64,000 bases of DNA from Molossus alvarezi (lineage: Eukaryota; Chordata; Mammalia; Chiroptera; Molossidae), in the NCBI GenBank assembly GCA_037176705.1, contig CM073895.1:5728551-5792550 (forward strand), written 5' to 3'. How positions within the stretch are numbered: position 1 is the stretch's first letter; every line of letters begins with the position of its first letter. Below are positions 40,901 through 63,960 of this stretch, piece by piece. The position numbers and the translations under genes are program-made. Below the pieces are notes generated by a model, which worked only from the letters and a program-made list of their open reading frames with translations, was not told the DNA's origin and searched no databases.

Positions 40901-41474
40901 CTACCAAGCAGGACTCCCGCTGCAGGGCACAGCACAGAGGGCTGGTGCATCCTCAGCCTGCAGGGCAGCTCTGGCTGAGGGTGGCCGTGGGGGGTCAGGG
41001 AAGGGGCAAGGCAGGAGGAACAGCCAGGAGTAGGTGGCCACTGTGTGGTGGGCGGCTCAGACCTCTCCTAAGTAGAAAGAGCTACGTGGCCATATCCCTG
41101 GAGGATGTCCACCAGAGGTGTTGGGTGAAAGGTAGGGGAGAAAACGATTTAAGGAGAGGAGAGGGTGTGCTTGGTCTCAATGCCATGCCTCCCTGGGGCC
41201 ATTCTGCTGGGTGGGGGAGCCCACTGCAGGTCGATGACATCAACATCAGCAGGTCGGAGCGTCTCCCAAGAGCAAGTGTACTCACCTTCCTCCCAGATGG
41301 AGCAGACATGGATCTTTCCAGAAAGGTAAGCAGTGTACCAGCAACAGCAGAAGACACCAGACGCTTCCTCTGCCCTTCCTCACCTTGTGGGACCCAGGGA
41401 GGGCCCACAGCCAACATCCCACCCACTCCCAGGAATGAGACACGGTCCATCGGTCCACCACTGGTCGACACCCA
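37970..41474. other. Intergenic between the SLC45A1-side repeats and RERE
   Basis: One Ves SINE at 40405. Several exon-like AG...GT segments and open frames (150-209 codons) occur on both strands, but phases do not join and no family is recognised. No gene called. Confidence 0.5.
40405..40655 (+). mobile_element. Ves SINE
   Basis: Complete copy; duplication aaaacctgtgcag at 40392-40404 and 40656-40668. Confidence 0.95.
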
Positions 41475-41495
41475 GCTGTTGTAGTGTAGCTTGGT

Positions 41496-41501
41496 TTTAT
41501 T
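41496..41501 (-). terminator. RERE: RERE distal poly(A) signal
   Basis: AATAAA on the - strand (plus TTTATT), inside ataaataaaacc. It lies about 2.52 kb after the stop, in line with a long RERE 3' UTR. The exact cleavage site is not visible. Confidence 0.7.
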
Positions 41502-43369
41502 TATGTCCACAAATATTTCCAAAAAATTACAAAATACTCAAATGGAGAGAACACAGAAGTCACGATTTCTGGGTGTCTACTCTGTTTACACTGTGTTATC
41601 TCATGGCAAACTACTCATATATACATTTAGCTTCAAGATATATATAAACGTAGCAAATCAGAATGTACATTCTGCTCTGCTGCTGCTGCTGCGGTGAAAC
41701 GTGACGCTCAACCAACCTTGACAACATTGAACAAGATACATACAGAACACAGAAAGCAAACAAACTCCAAACGAAAGGAAGGAAAACCCAAAAGGAAACC
41801 AAGGGGTCGGGCTTCAAAGACACCGTGAAGGTCGGGCTTCCTAAACTGTAGCTGACCAAGTGAGGGTCTTTAAATGGAAGAATCTCAGTGCTTCACCTTG
41901 TGAGGGGAAAACCAAAACCTAACAGGAAAATGCCTTCAGACAATTTTTAATACAGACTTCAAAGTACTAAACTCTCTCTCTTCTTTGGAAAATGGAGACT
42001 GGAGAGAGGAGATAAAGAGGCCTAACTGATTGGTAGGCATTGTGTTCTAGCAGAAGAAAAACAAAAGATGGGAGAAGGTGGGGCAGGTGCAGGAGTCGGG
42101 GCAGCAGGAGCCACAGGAGGCAGCCTGCCCCGATGGCAGGTCACTGCCCCCAGAGGAAACAAACGCCCCTGCCAACACAGCCACAAGTATGATGACAAAG
42201 GGTTCATTTGAGCTTGCCTCCCCTGTAGGGAGCTAAATTTAAGGCAGAAATGGAATGAAAAGAAAACAAAAGAAAACTACAAACATTTTCAACACGCAGA
42301 ACAATCCGCTACCTGTCCCAAATGAAATCAGACATGGTTTCGGAGAGATGGAAACGCCTGGATGCTCGTGTGAGTCCAGAACCTGGATCTGAGCTAACAC
42401 CTGCTGGTTTCTGGATCAAAGTGCCAACCTCTCTTCCTACCCACGTGGCTCAGGTCCTGGACACACTTCACATCCACTGACCCACAGAAATAATCTCGTC
42501 TGACAATTCTTGGACGTGGCCACCACATACAACGGCAGAAACAGCCCTCAAGTCTGAGAACGGAAAAGGTCACACCCTGGCAGAAATAGGTGCAGACAGC
42601 CCCAGAATCTGCGCCCCCTCTGCAGCAACTTAGAAGGCAGATGGCACCTCCCTGCAGCACAGCCGAGGTGGCCCCTCTGGGGGAACCCTGCCTTCCCACT
42701 CCTGTTCCCACTTCAAGATGAAGGGGGCTCAAAGGTTTCCCAGTCTGACATGGGTCACCATGCTCCTGGGGCAGACACACAGGCCACCACCCACAACTGT
42801 GCCAACACCGGAGTCTCCCCCACGAAAAGCAACCTCAGGCTGTGGGGTGGACGGCTGGGACTGACAGGACCAACAACGACATGCACGAAAAGGCAGGTCA
42901 CTAACAGATTCCTTTGGCAAACATATGTGCTGAGTTATTGGCAGGGAATCATTTTCTTGAATTTTCTAGAATGTTTGTGCAACCGTCAGAGTATTAAGAA
43001 AGGCAGTTCATCCAGAACAATCAAATATGTGTGCACAGAAACCTGTAAGGAAATCTGCAATCAGACACACAGAACCATGTGCTTTCTACCCGGCAGAGAC
43101 AGAACGGGTGGACACTTAGCTCCCGCACTCCTGGTGCAAATGACAAGAGATTCGATCTAACAGATGTCTGCACCACTGGCGAAGCACAAGCTAGGGACAG
43201 ACAGAAGTGAAAAACCAAAGCAGCAAAAACGAAAACAGTTTGTAACACTGTCCCTGCAAACCCCTGGATGCTCACTGCTGCGACCAAACCTACTCCCAAG
43301 CTTTTGCCCGTTTGTGATTAGTAACGCCCATCTGTTCCCTTTAATTAAAGGGATAATTATATATAACTT

Positions 43370-43375
43370 TTTATT
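43370..43375 (-). terminator. RERE: Candidate proximal RERE poly(A) signal
   Basis: AATAAA on the - strand, about 650 nt after the stop codon, within an AT-rich segment. It could give a short 3' UTR isoform. Usage is not shown. Confidence 0.4.
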
Positions 43376-44020
43376 AAAAAATCAACTCTGTATTCTGTCA
43401 ATAGCTGATAGGAATTCACAATTAGTGACATGGCTGGAAAAAATAGATCGGAACAGCAGTTTGTGGAAGGAAAAAAAGGCTGCTCTAAAATTATTTACAC
43501 ACGTAAAAAGCCGTGCTGCAGAACTTCCTCAAATTATGAAGATTTCCAACAATGTAGTAAAATAAAAGATTCTTTAAAAATTATAGCTCTTGGATTCCAA
43601 ACTCATATGCTGCCTATCTGCATACCTCGTGGGGTTTGGAACACGTGTGACTGAGTGTGTCTGCACGCACAGTGAAGGGTGTGACTGGACTCTAGCACCT
43701 ACTGAGAAGTCGAGGAAAGGAAGGAGACGAAAGCCGAACCCCAAGATTGCTGGGAAGTTTTCTGAATGTTCAGTCCAGTCCAGGACTCACTAAGTTTCTG
43801 GGGGACTGTCATGCAGGGAGACCCAAACCAGTCTCAAGGAATCCTCTCTACAAACAAACACTATTATGCTGATACATTTTTAGTTGTGGGGTTTTTAAAT
43901 ATATAAAGAAATCTTTAGAAGATATTCTTTTTACTTTTGCAGCTCCTATTGTATGTAAAAAGTCCTGTTTATCCCCCCAAGAACTGGGGTTTCCACAGCC
44001 AGCGTTAACAAATAAATAAC

Positions 44021-54212
<10,192 letters not shown>

Positions 54213-54295
54213 TCAGACATTCCTGCTGAGCTGCCCGAAAGCTGGGGAACGGGGCCTGTCACCTCAGCCCAGTAGAGTACAACTTCTAGACATCA

Positions 54296-54370
54296 AGAAC
54301 ATCCATTCATTAAACAAGTCCTTGTGGGTGCCTACGAAATGCCAGATGCCCCACTGTTCTAAGCACTGGA
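54296..54370 (+). mobile_element. MIR/L2-like fragment
   Basis: atccattcattaaacaagtc then tgccagatgccccactgttc and taagcactgg, the common MIR/L2 tail pattern. Confidence 0.6.
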
Positions 54371-54750
54371 AGTCATCAGTAATCTCATCCTCTAACTGTG
54401 TGTATATATACAGGCCAGATAGATGATTCCAGAAACAAGCAAGGATACAACTGAGGTGGTGGAGAACGAGCACCAAGTGGGAAGTCAGGAAGAACAGAAC
54501 CCCAAACCAACCCAGGAAGCTGCTCTACAGCCTCCCCTCCAATCTGAGCACCCACACTGGGAACAAGCTGGCACGAAGTCCGAAAGCAATGACTGGGCTG
54601 GACATAGAAAGACTAAGAGAGGACACACACAGTGGTGCTGATGTGCAGATGAACTGCCACCTGTCACAAGGTCAATCTTCAAGACAAAAGGTGCTACTCT
54701 TTTCACAGCCCAGCAGAAAGAGTCAAGGCAACTTAAAAAAAATATATACA

Positions 54751-55005
54751 GCCCTGGCCAGTTTGGCTCGGCGGTTAGAGCATCGGCCTGCGGTCCCAAA
54801 AGACCCGGGTTCAGTTCCCGCTAAGGGCATGTGCCTTGATTGCAGTTTGTCCCCGGCCCTGGCTGGGTCGTGTGAGTGGCAGCCACTCGATGTGTCTCTT
54901 TCGCGTCGATGTTTCTCTCTCTCTCTTCCCCACTCTCTCCCTCCCACTCTATTTGAGCAAAAAATGGAAAGATGTCCTCGGGTGAGGATTAAAAAAAAAT
55001 AATAA
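54751..55005 (+). mobile_element. Ves SINE
   Basis: Complete copy ending in an A-rich tail and a short (AC)n run at 55010-55027. Confidence 0.94.
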
Positions 55006-57034
55006 TAATTACACACACACACACACAGCACTTTTGGCACCCCATCTCCAGGGACAGTAGGCACACCATACACACAAATGGGTGAATGACATTAAGCTAA
55101 TCCTGGCTGACTAAAGACCGATTTCTTAAAAATATCCCAAGATAAAATATCTTCAACTTTTAAAAAACCACTTAAAGCAGCAAGAGAGCTGAGATCACAC
55201 TAATCTTCTCTAATTAAATAAATATTGTGGAAAGTCAATTAACTTGGCAGGTGTTGGTATCCTGGGAAGTTACCCTGGGGTAACCTGAATCCCAGGGTGG
55301 TGGGAGGCATTTGGCCAGAGCACCACTGTGACCCAGGAAAGGCTCACTGCCTTGTGAATGGAGGAGCCAAGAAAGAGAAGAAAAGATTTTACTCTCCAGT
55401 GACCTTAGATCTAGCTGGAAATACCAGTATTGGAAGGACTGAAATAGACAAAGAAGTGCAGATATAATGTAACAAACTCTAATGACTGATAGAGCACCCA
55501 ATCAGATGAGGTTTCATTAAAAACACTATGCAAGACTTGAAACACCACGACAGTAAGTTGGGAAAGAAGGGGGCAGGTTTTTTTGGTGGGAAAATGGCTC
55601 CTGCAAAGCAGGTAATGTATGTGTGCTGAGTACTCACTACTCAACAGCTGGATCTGTCTGCACATTTTCTAAGAAGGACAAAGTTGTCATCAGAGCCGTT
55701 AAGGCTCAGTATAAGCATACAGTGTGTATCTCTTGGAGTTGTAGATGTGTTTCTTTCCAAACACCACTTAAAACACTAGTGACTGCCAATATTTAACAAA
55801 CAAAGCCTGACCCAAGGCCAAGGAGACCTGGAGCCAGCCACTACCCCAACCCCCTTTCCATTCCATGAGAAGGTAACTGAATAGGGAAAATGTAGAAACT
55901 GCCCTTGAATTTATAACTTGTTTGTCTATCTTGCTATCCTACAAATGCAGGCTAATTGTCCCTGTGGTGACTGAAGCATCCTGAGCCCCTAAGGCCACGA
56001 TACCAGAACCTCCTGGCTCCAGACTCTTTACTTCCTACCTTCCCGATCTGGAATGTCATTTATCTATACTGATCTTTTGTTGTAGGCTGGCTGGAGGGAA
56101 CAAACTCATAAATCAACTAGGAGATTAAGAGACATGTGCTTACGTGAAACTGATCTGGCTCTGGTTTTCCTATGAAAAAATACAGAAGAGATAAACCACA
56201 GAACTTAAACGCACGTACGCATAACCAATGGACATGGACAACAAAGCTGGGGATGGGGCGGGGAGGGAGGAGGGTGTCAATGGGGGAAAAAGGAGAAATA
56301 TCTGTAACAAATATAAATTTTTTAAAAATTTAGAAAAAATACAGAAAGAAGTCGAGGCAGGTCACTGTCACCCCTCAAATACTTTGTCAGAGTGGTGTGC
56401 TCATCAGTTTAGAAGGGCAACTGATGAAGTAAATCAGAGCCTGATCCTAAAGATGGAAGGAAGAATGAGAAGACCCAGGGTGGTTCCTCCCACCTCCTCC
56501 TTCAGTGGAAGTTTAGGGCCAGTGGATGATAGAGGCCTGGAATCTAAGATAAAGTGTGAAACTACAGGAGATGAAAGGAAATAAAAATGGAAGGGAAAAT
56601 CTGGTGGAGGGGTGTCACCAGGGTCTCTGTTAAACCTCAGTCTTATTTTAAGGCTGTTAAAAAGCAGCCACCCTGACATTTCTACATAGCAGTGGTCTGT
56701 AAAGCAACAGTACCTCACATGGTTACCAGGGATTATTTTCATCTCTCAAATATCAATGTTTCGAAAAAATTTAAATGGTTTTAAAAAATGTCATAACTTG
56801 CAGATTAAAATAGGGAAGCCAGAGTTCAGCAAGGCTGAGACTGGCCCAATGCTGGACACCGGACAGAAAAAGGCTCAGGAAAAGCCTAGGTTCACAACTT
56901 TAAACCTTAAGTCCTGCACCGTGTCCTCCTCTTGCATGTGTGAAAACTCAGAACATGGAAAAGAAACCTAATGTTGAAATAAAGATCAACTTTTTGTCAC
57001 CATTTAAGTAACAGCTTTTAAAAAAGAATGGGAC

Positions 57035-57306
57035 CAGCCCTGACTGGTTTGGCTCAGCATCAGAGCATTGGCCTGTGGACCACGGGTCTCGGGTCTCGGG
57101 GTATGATTCCTGGTTAAGGGCACGCACCTGGGTTGCAGGTTCTATCCCTAGCCCCAGCCGGGGTTGTGTGGGAGGCAACCAATTGATGTGTCTCTCTCAG
57201 ATCAATGTTTCTCTCTCTCTCTCTCTCTCTTTCTCCCTCCCTCCCTTCCACCCTATCTAAAAAATCAACATAAAATATCCTTGGGTGAGGACTGACTAAA
57301 ATAAAT
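57035..57306 (+). mobile_element. Ves SINE with 19-bp target duplication
   Basis: Duplication ttttaaaaaagaatgggac at 57016-57034 and 57307-57325. Confidence 0.95.
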
Positions 57307-57479
57307 TTTTAAAAAAGAATGGGACGAGAAGTGATTCTATCATCAGAGTGCCAAGAATCAAAATGACCAAGACAGAAGGACCCTCCCTCCTCTGTAAGTC
57401 TAAAATTAGTTGATGAGAAAATGAAAGAATATAAATTTCAAAGTTCAGAAAAGATGGGAGAAAAGTCATATCCTAGAAA

Positions 57480-58290
57480 TATAAGGTCAGACCACTTTGT
57501 AAAGCTGTTTGGCAATTCTTTTTTTTTTTTAATCCTCACCCGAGGACATTTTCCATTTTTTGTTGTTCAGATAGAGTGGGAGGGAGGGAGAGAGAGAAAC
57601 ATCGATGTGAAAGGGACATATCGAGTGGTTGCCATCCGCACAACCAACCAGGGCTGGGAACAAACTGCCCTTAGTGGGAACCGAACCCGGGTCTCTCTGT
57701 ACCGCAGGCCGACGCTCTAACCACTGAGCCAAATCGGCCAGGGCTGGCAATTCTTAGAAAGCTAAACAAACATTTACCATATGACCCAGCAATTATTCCA
57801 CTCCTGGGTATTTACCCAAAAGAACTAAAAACATGTGCTCACGCCAAGGACTTTTACACAAAAGTTTATAAAATAACTCAGACACCCTCAAACAGAAGGA
57901 TAAACACGGTGCACACCCATCCACTGGAATACTACTTGGCAGTGAAAAGCAACAAGCCCCTGATACATAACATGGATGAATCTGAAAAGCATCATGTTGA
58001 ATGCGAGTGGCCAGACACAAAAGGGCATATGCTGTGTGATTCCATTCTAAAAAAGGCAAACCTGTCATCACAAAAAGGAAGTTAGTGGTTGCCTGGAGTC
58101 TGGAGAGTAGGAAAAATACTTATAAAAGGATATCAGGAAACCTTTTGGGGTGATGGAAATATTCTATAAAGCAATTGTGTTACTTACATGGATTTATACA
58201 GTTGTCAAGACTCACTGAACTGAGTACTTAAAGTGAGTACATTCTTATGGTATATAAAAAAGTCGACAAATAAACAAATAAATAAATAAA
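57480..58290 (+). mobile_element. LINE-1 3' fragment with SINE insertion
   Basis: Sense L1 end: atatgacccagcaattattc, actcctgggtatttaccc, ggatgaatctgaaaagcatc, then 3' UTR-like sequence and an (AAAT)n tail at 58268-58288. Confidence 0.88.
57521..57744 (-). mobile_element. Ves SINE inside L1
   Basis: Reverse copy; duplication tggcaattctt on both sides, splitting an L1 fragment. Confidence 0.95.
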
Positions 58291-60920
58291 AGTCCAGACC
58301 AGGTTTTATGAGCTGCCTCTCAACCACTGTTCTGTCTGCGAAGGGATTAAACACTGGAATGGAGCAGATCCAGGAGGATTAGAAACAGCATACTGGTGAC
58401 TGCATGGGTGGCTAGGTCTTGAGCACAAACAAAAGAACGCATCAGGGAAGCTGTGGTTCTACAAACAGGGAGCGAAGCAGCGCGAGCCTCACCAGGAGTG
58501 AAGTCAATTGAACTTTAATCAAACATGCAGAGTGTGTTCTGCAGAGACCAGGGGCACATAAATTCAGGGAACAAAAGCTGCTGCAGAAATCAATAGCTTA
58601 CTGAAACATTAACACAGGCAACCATTGATCAAAGGCAGCTTCACAAAGGCAGCCTTGCAAATTAGCTCCTGCTTTTGCTTGCAAGCAAACACAGAGGTAT
58701 AAATGTTGTCGACATGAATGGCCTATAATGACCATTTTGTTCCTGGCGCTCTCACCTCATCTCACAACAAGGCCTCACAGTCAACACACCTCACATCTCA
58801 GAACTATAATTGCACACGGCACGAGGAACTAAACTGCTTTAGCGCCTGGGCACAATGAAAAAGCAAGGGGCAAAGTCAGCCCCAACTGCCAACACCATGG
58901 GCTGCAGCTCTTGCCAAAAGAAATGCTCAAATCCATTTAATAGAGAGTCTCGAGTCTCTCTCTCTCTCTCTTCTCCCCACATCGCTATCCCCAACTCCTT
59001 TGCCTTTTCTTTTTGGTGATGGTGCAGGTCCTTTGGATTTTACTGAGTCCTATGCACAAAGCCACTGGCAATCAGAGACTGGCTCTGGGTTTAGGTAGCA
59101 TGCCCCTCCCTACTGCAGGTTCTTTACGAAGTTCCCCGGCAACCCTCTCAGCCAGGGCTGGAGAACTAGGCACCGCTAGGTTTCTCAGCTTTTCCATCAA
59201 AATAAAAATGGGGTAGGTGCAGAGAAGAATGAAAAGAGAAGACATAAGTTGCTCAGCTCAGCACTCTATCTGGGTGGAGTGGGGGCCAGGAGGAGAGAAA
59301 AAAAAAGAGATCCAGAGAAGAGCTGAGGTGACAAAGACCCCGGCACCAGTGGACAGCTCAATCACGGGCCACTCCTGGAATCAGTAGGAGGAATGGTTCC
59401 TCCTCCTCAGCCACCGTTTTCCTTCTGTGCCTTCCCGTGTTAGCCTGTGAGTCCATCACATTCGCTCAACATAGAACTGAAGCAACAGGGGCTGGAGGTA
59501 CTAAGTTCTCACAGGTGGCTTTTCAGGCATAAATTAATTTCAGGTAAGATCTGCTGGTATGGCCTGGGCCCAGTTCTGCTTTAGCTGAGGTAAACAAGAG
59601 ACTGGAGACACGTGGGCACAAGCAGATGTGAGGAAGGTGGGGCACTGGAGATGGGAGTTGCCAGCCCTGCTGCAGGAGACAACCTGACTGGGCCTCCTTC
59701 CAGCCTACAAGCAGGTCCATTTACCTGCAGGCATGTGGTAGGCACAAACATAACTGCTCTTTAATATCCCTTGGGTACTGCAGTGCTAAGGGGAACCTGT
59801 GACCTGTCCTGCCCAATTAATTTCTTTTCTAAAGTTAAGATACACTACATGTCTTCTCTCGCAGGGACCTTGCGGAAATGAAAGCAGAGAACAAAGTGTT
59901 GAAAAGGTAAGACGCTGTAAGCATTTCAAGTACCAGAGGCTCATTGTCAGCAGGCTTATCTGTCTGCAGTACTGAACACAGTAGCAGGCTCCCCACGCCC
60001 CAACTTCTCTTATGCCCTAGACCAGCACCAACTACTCAGATGCGCTCTCTGGGGGTCTGATGTGGAGGCAAGTAAAGGGAGTTAATTATTATGGTTCCAT
60101 ATTAGAAGCATAAGGGTACACACCCAAGACTGAGTCCAAATGTTTGTGATTGTAACATATTATTACCACACCATCCAAAGAAATCTGGACACCCGAGGAG
60201 GGATGGTGCTTGCTAGATGAGGTCTACAGGCTCTCACACATGAAGCCCAGGGTGCCTACTATCACGTTTTCTCTAACAAGCCAAGGAAAGCCCTTTTAGA
60301 AATAACCCTGTATACACACATCCTTTGCAAGTCAGTGTACAGATACTGTATTCCTGTACCTTCCATTCTCACAACATGGTTCTGTTACCAGCAGAAAAAA
60401 ATGACCACCAGTGTTACAGTTACGCTAAGGCAGGCAGGCCCTGGAAAACCAGTTCCCCCTCCTTACACGAATAAGAATGGCGATGCAGGAAGTAATCTAA
60501 TCCAGGTCCCTACATGTAGGGAGTTACAGGTGCCAGCCTCAGAAGGTACCCCATAGAGGGTGCCCACTGGTGGCGAGGGAAAGCCTCAGCAAATTTCTTC
60601 TTTGCCACCAAAGTTTCAAAAGGCATCCTCTGAGGGCCAAGCACCACCTACTAAAAAGAGGGGCCAGCAGAGATGGGAGATGGGGAGGCAGGTGTAGAAG
60701 CAGCTCATGGATAATGGCATTATAAACACCTACACATCTTGCTGAAGTTATTGTCCAGGCCCTATTCAGACCCACCTACCACTGTCAGCTGAGTGGACTG
60801 CAATTATGCGACAGGACAGGACCCCTATGTGGCAGGGCTGGCACATACACCTCTGCGTGCACCTGACACACCCACTGCAGGGTGAGAAAGTGAGCATTAA
60901 GAAGGCATTCTCTGAATTCT

Positions 60921-61012
60921 TTTTTTGGGGTACATGCCCCCAGTGGGAACTGAACCCGGGACTCTCTGGTCCGCAGGCTGACGCTCCAACCACTGAGCCA
61001 AACTGGCCAGGG
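60921..61012 (-). mobile_element. Short tRNA-only Ves SINE
   Basis: Same short form as at 53531: head only, then a short T run. Very close in sequence to that copy. Target duplication is not clear. Confidence 0.82.
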
Positions 61013-62479
61013 TGATTTAAGAGATATATTAACTGTTTCAATACCAAATAAATATTTTTATATTAGTATGTAGAAAAAGCACAGTTAAATAATCTCTACT
61101 ATACAATGCCTAGGTCTAGTTGCTAATGTAGAATTAGTTAGAATCGAAGTGTTTTGCTAAAACTTTTGTTTTGAAGAATGTCCTTCAGTTACCATCTGAC
61201 TCCTTGGTGGTCCAGATAAAGAGGGTAAAGGAATCCACCACTTACTTTCTGGATGGAATGGAAAGATCTAAAAAGAAAAATTTTTTAAGGTGTTTGTTTC
61301 CAAGGAGAAGTTCCAGGAAGCAATGAAACAAGGCCAAACCCAGTAGGGGCAGGAAGGAGAAGGAGTCACGGCAGAGCTGCTTCTCAGACTTCGTTCCCCA
61401 ACCCGGGGCCCTGAGAAAATGAGACTCTGCTATGGGCGCTGGTCCCGGGAAGCCTGCATGAGGCATGTCCCCTGGGGAGAGCTACTCTAACTGTGGTGCT
61501 GTGACCCTGCAGCTGAGCTTGGCCCTCTGATTTCCACGACCACCCTGCCTGGGAATTACAGCCGCACTGTTTCTTGGCAAAAACTATTAATTCAAGGGTA
61601 GTGAAGCAAGTCAGTAAAATTTCCTGGCACAGACTCCTACGCAAGTCATTCTTTCCTTTCACTCCCTGAGGAGTCGAGGGCTGGACTGACAAGTGTTCAG
61701 AACGTGAGGTGAGAAGCCGGGCACTAGGGAGAACCATCAGCTATGTTTTGGAGCAGCCACCTTGACACAGCTTTTTCCAGCAGGCAACTGGTAGTCTTCC
61801 AGCAGTGCCTACGGTAATTAAAGTGGTGCTCTCCTGGGCTCCTTCTTTTGTTAACCAACCGAGTCCCCTAATCCCTAAAGGAGCCGGACACTGTCAGCAG
61901 CCCTGCTGCTGATGGTTTAATACCACCTCTGTGGTCTCAGAGGGCATTTGGTAGAATCACAGCCTCCTATATGCACAAGACTGGAAAGGCACCTGACCTA
62001 ACATGCAGCACAAGAGGAAGCCCAATAAGGGGCAGCTGCTTCTGGGGAGGACAATTCCTCCTACCTACCTCCAGTTCCACTCCTGGGGAAAGGCAAAGGG
62101 AAGGAAGGGAAGGGAAAACTCTGGAAGTATGTGAAGGTCCCCTGGGTTTCACTTGTGATGATGAGGCCACATGAAGACGTTCATGGAGATGCTCCTAAAC
62201 CAGAAACTTCCCCCACCCCGTTAAAAAAAAAAATCCCAGTTAGGCAAGTTAACAAATTAATTTTTTTTTTTTTTACTATTATTACCACTACATTTGTACA
62301 CTGTGAAGGAACTGGAACAGACTTAGTGTGTGTTGTTTTTTCAACCAAAGTTGTAATGAGATTTCCTAGGCTCTAAGTTGCTTTAGTAGCTGACCTCAGC
62401 CACCTGCAGATCCTACCTTTGGTCCCCCACCTCCACTTGGATGTCCAGAATTGGGATCCCCTCCCCCACATACACTAGG

Positions 62480-62740
62480 TCAGTCTTCCCAAAGCCCAGC
62501 TCTGACCTTGTTACCAGCCTCTCCAAAGTACTGAAGGCTTCTCAAAGCCAAGAGAACAAAGGCCCAGCTGCTTCGTAACTTCTTCCAGCCATTTCTCTCT
62601 GTCCCTGCAGATCTTCTTCGCATTCCCCACCTCTCATGGCCTTTGACTTCTGCCAAACAAGGCAGCCAGTCTGCTGTTCCTCAGTGCTTTTCTTTCACTG
62701 GCGGGATGCAGTCCTATGAACCCCTCACCACTCCATCTCC
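62480..62740 (+). mobile_element. Possible L2 fragment
   Basis: Pyrimidine-rich ctctgaccttgttaccagcc and related L2-like phrases. Weak match. Confidence 0.35.
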
Positions 62741-63016
62741 TCAGTGTCCGAGTCTAGGTCCTCCTCACTACTCAGGTTATCATGGATGACATCATTCCCT
62801 TAAAGCCTTCCTTTCCCCCGTTCCCCAACCACCGGAGGTCATTCTGGGGTCGCTTTCACTACCTCTCCATTGCTGCCTCTCTCCTGCATATACAGGCCCG
62901 GCCTCGGACTGCTGTCATGAATGAGCCAGTCGGACTCCCCATATCTGTGACCACTTCATCTGTGAGTGCCACAGAGGTCTAGGACAGCATCTTGAATAAA
63001 ATGAGTACTTACTCAA

Positions 63017-63268
63017 CTTTTTTTTTTTTTTGAATACTCATCTGAGGATATTTTTCCATGTATCTTCAGATAGAATGGTGGTATGGGGAGGGGAGAGAGA
63101 GAAAGAAACAGCAATGTGAGAGATACATCAACTGGTTGCCTCCTGCATGACCCTGACCAGGGCCAGGGACCGAACTACAACCGAGGTACGTGCCATTACT
63201 GGAATTGAACCTGAGACTCTTTCGTCTGAGGGCCAATGCTCTAACCTCTGAGCCAAACTGGCCAGGAC
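63017..63268 (-). mobile_element. Ves SINE
   Basis: Reverse complete copy with T run at 63019-63031 and head ending aaactggccagga. Confidence 0.93.
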
Positions 63269-63769
63269 ATTATTCACTAAACTTTTGACAAAATGAGTAT
63301 TTTGTGAGAATAAAAATCACCTGAAATTAACTCTAAAGGATAAAACTTTTGAGAAATAGTTACAAGATTACCAACTTTATATTTTGACAAGTCATTAAAA
63401 TAACACCTCCTGATCTCACCATTATTTCATAAAATAAATGACATTTTATTTCTAAAAAAATAAAAAAGATAGACCATCACCAAATAAGAAGAGTTCCTTA
63501 ATTTGGTTATTTAGTGTTATAAAAAATGGCTACATTGTTATTTTTCAACTCCCATGGGCCAGTGAAAACTTAATCCATGTGCCCGCACTGGAGTTTGGAA
63601 GCAGCTGCTCTAAAGGTGGCCATCTTGGGCTGGCAGGAGGGTGAACTTTGGAACCCCATGCCACCACTTCCTCACTCACGGCTTTATTTACAAACCAGCA
63701 AACCACATTTTACTGAGCTACAAAATCTACCGTGATGATAGCTAAGCACTATAACTACGCACCTTCCAT

Positions 63770-63960
63770 ACCTTAATATATTTAATCTTCATAGGTACCT
63801 AAATAAATATTTACATTATCCCTGCTTTACAAAGGAGAAAAACTGAGGCACAGGGTGACAAGTCATGTGGTCAAGCTCACATAGCTTCACAGTACTGCCC
63901 TTGAGATCTGATCTTAACCACTCTACTCTGAACTATGGGAAAAATGTTTTTCTAAGCCAG
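63770..63960 (+). mobile_element. MIR SINE
   Basis: Contains attatccctgctttacaaag, gagaaaaactgaggcacagg and gtcaagctcacatagct, the MIR core. Confidence 0.75.

Larger units (their letters stand above)
41475..44020 (-). other. RERE: RERE 3' UTR
   Basis: About 2.5 kb from the stop codon to the distal poly(A) signal. It is AT-rich and has no SINE or LINE that I recognise, fitting a constrained UTR. A possible proximal AATAAA (plus-strand TTTATT) lies at 43370-43375. Plus-strand open frames in this stretch are not supported as genes. Confidence 0.8.
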
